From a virus, in the IMG/VR virus record IMGVR_UViG_3300027969_000190, positions 1 through 40,801 of that record: 40,801 bases of DNA; one strand, given 5' to 3'. Positions 40,687 to 40,801 of this stretch are shown here, piece after piece; position 1 is the first letter of the stretch; each line of letters begins with the position of its first letter. The position numbers were made by a program, and so were the translations under genes. A model generated the notes under the pieces. The model did no database searches, was not told the origin of the DNA, and was given only the letters and a program-made list of their open reading frames with translations.

Positions 40687-40801
40687 AGATGATTCCTTCG
40701 TTGCTTTGGTAGTTGTCTTCGTGCGGTATTAGTCCAATGGACCTGGCCATGGCCTCGTTGTTGAGTTGGTGCTGGGTCTTCTTGGGTTGGTCCTTTAAAA
40801 C
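40652..40801 (-). CDS. 3' end of the DUF1376 replication gene (right overlap copy)
   Basis: The last 49 codons (residues 213-261) and the TGA at 40652-40654 of the gene that starts at 782 in the circular map. The codon at 40675 reads Pro here and Ser in the left copy. The P-like gene starts inside it at 40686. Confidence 0.9.
   Translation of the reverse strand, partial: VLKDQPKKTQHQLNNEAMARSIGLIPHEDNYQSNEGIIYDAEPITPRLG
40656..40801. repeat. Right copy of 146-bp terminal overlap
   Basis: This matches bases 1-146 except for G at 40675, where the left copy has A at 20. On the minus strand the difference is silent (Asn AAC/AAT) in the P-like gene and Pro/Ser in the overlapping end of the DUF1376 gene. 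It is therefore compatible with natural variation in a population as well as with a sequencing error. Confidence 0.95.

Noticed and set aside
1-40801. Integrase, attachment site, CI-type repressor
   Set aside because: No tyrosine or serine recombinase motifs and no large repressor were seen; the HTH proteins are too small, so a temperate lifestyle is not claimed.
1-40801. Phage RNA polymerase (T7 or N4 type) to explain the four late elements
   Set aside because: No polymerase motifs in any large frame, including the giant virion protein.
1-40801. tRNA genes or CRISPR array
   Set aside because: No cloverleaf-like segment with TTCGA loop and CCA end and no regularly spaced direct repeats with unique spacers were found; the 11-bp array is too tight for CRISPR.

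Overview
The window is essentially one complete genome of a short-tailed (podovirus-type) double-stranded DNA bacteriophage. Its first 146 bases recur as its last 146 bases with a single mismatch, so it reads as a circular or circularly permuted molecule of about 40,655 bp cut open inside a gene. The head proteins (portal, scaffold, major capsid, Bbp16-like cement, Bbp19-like protein) are of the Bordetella phage BPP-1 type. The tail consists of tubular proteins A and B plus pectate-lyase-fold spikes. Codon use and moderate GC outside the fibre genes fit a beta-proteobacterial host, possibly a freshwater Burkholderiales member; this host call is inference. I see no integrase, no CI-type repressor, no DNA polymerase, no RNA polymerase and no tRNA, so it looks lytic or a defective relative of temperate phages, and it must use the host polymerases.

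Layout. A control region at about 2346-2495 separates two divergent early blocks. Rightward (2496-6063) lies a small early operon of unknown genes, two winged-helix/HTH proteins, a YqaJ exonuclease and a RecT annealase. It ends at a strong hairpin at 6068-6094 whose T-tract is on the minus strand, so it chiefly stops leftward late transcription. Leftward from 2345 run a Cro/YdaS-like regulator, RusA, SSB, a MazG-like protein, a zinc-finger protein and a DUF1376 (lambda-O-like) protein. Crossing the circle junction, the block continues at 40,686 with a lambda-P-like protein, then about ten small ATGA-coupled genes and the terminase genes. Everything from 40.7 kb down to 6.1 kb is on the minus strand: terminase, GNAT, portal, head genes, tail tube, ejection proteins including a 2843-residue polyvalent protein, spikes and fibres, and a lysis cassette (holin, M15 peptidase).

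Two DNA-level signals stand out. First, an 11-bp element, (A/T)TACGGGTACC on the plus strand, occurs exactly four times, always in the same orientation and always within three bases after a stop codon. It divides the late region into four modules (portal, capsid/tail tube, ejection, spike/lysis) and is the best candidate for an undescribed late promoter or activator site. Second, five TGGGTT repeats spaced exactly 11 bp apart, plus two related sites spaced two helical turns apart, sit inside the linker-coding part of the DUF1376 gene. This is the arrangement expected of a lambda-type origin buried in an O-like gene. Because 11 is not a multiple of 3, the period cannot come from the protein sequence.

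Three small coupled genes that are easily missed were also found: 42 aa in the lysis cassette, 53 aa upstream of the terminase genes, and a 14-codon micro-ORF.
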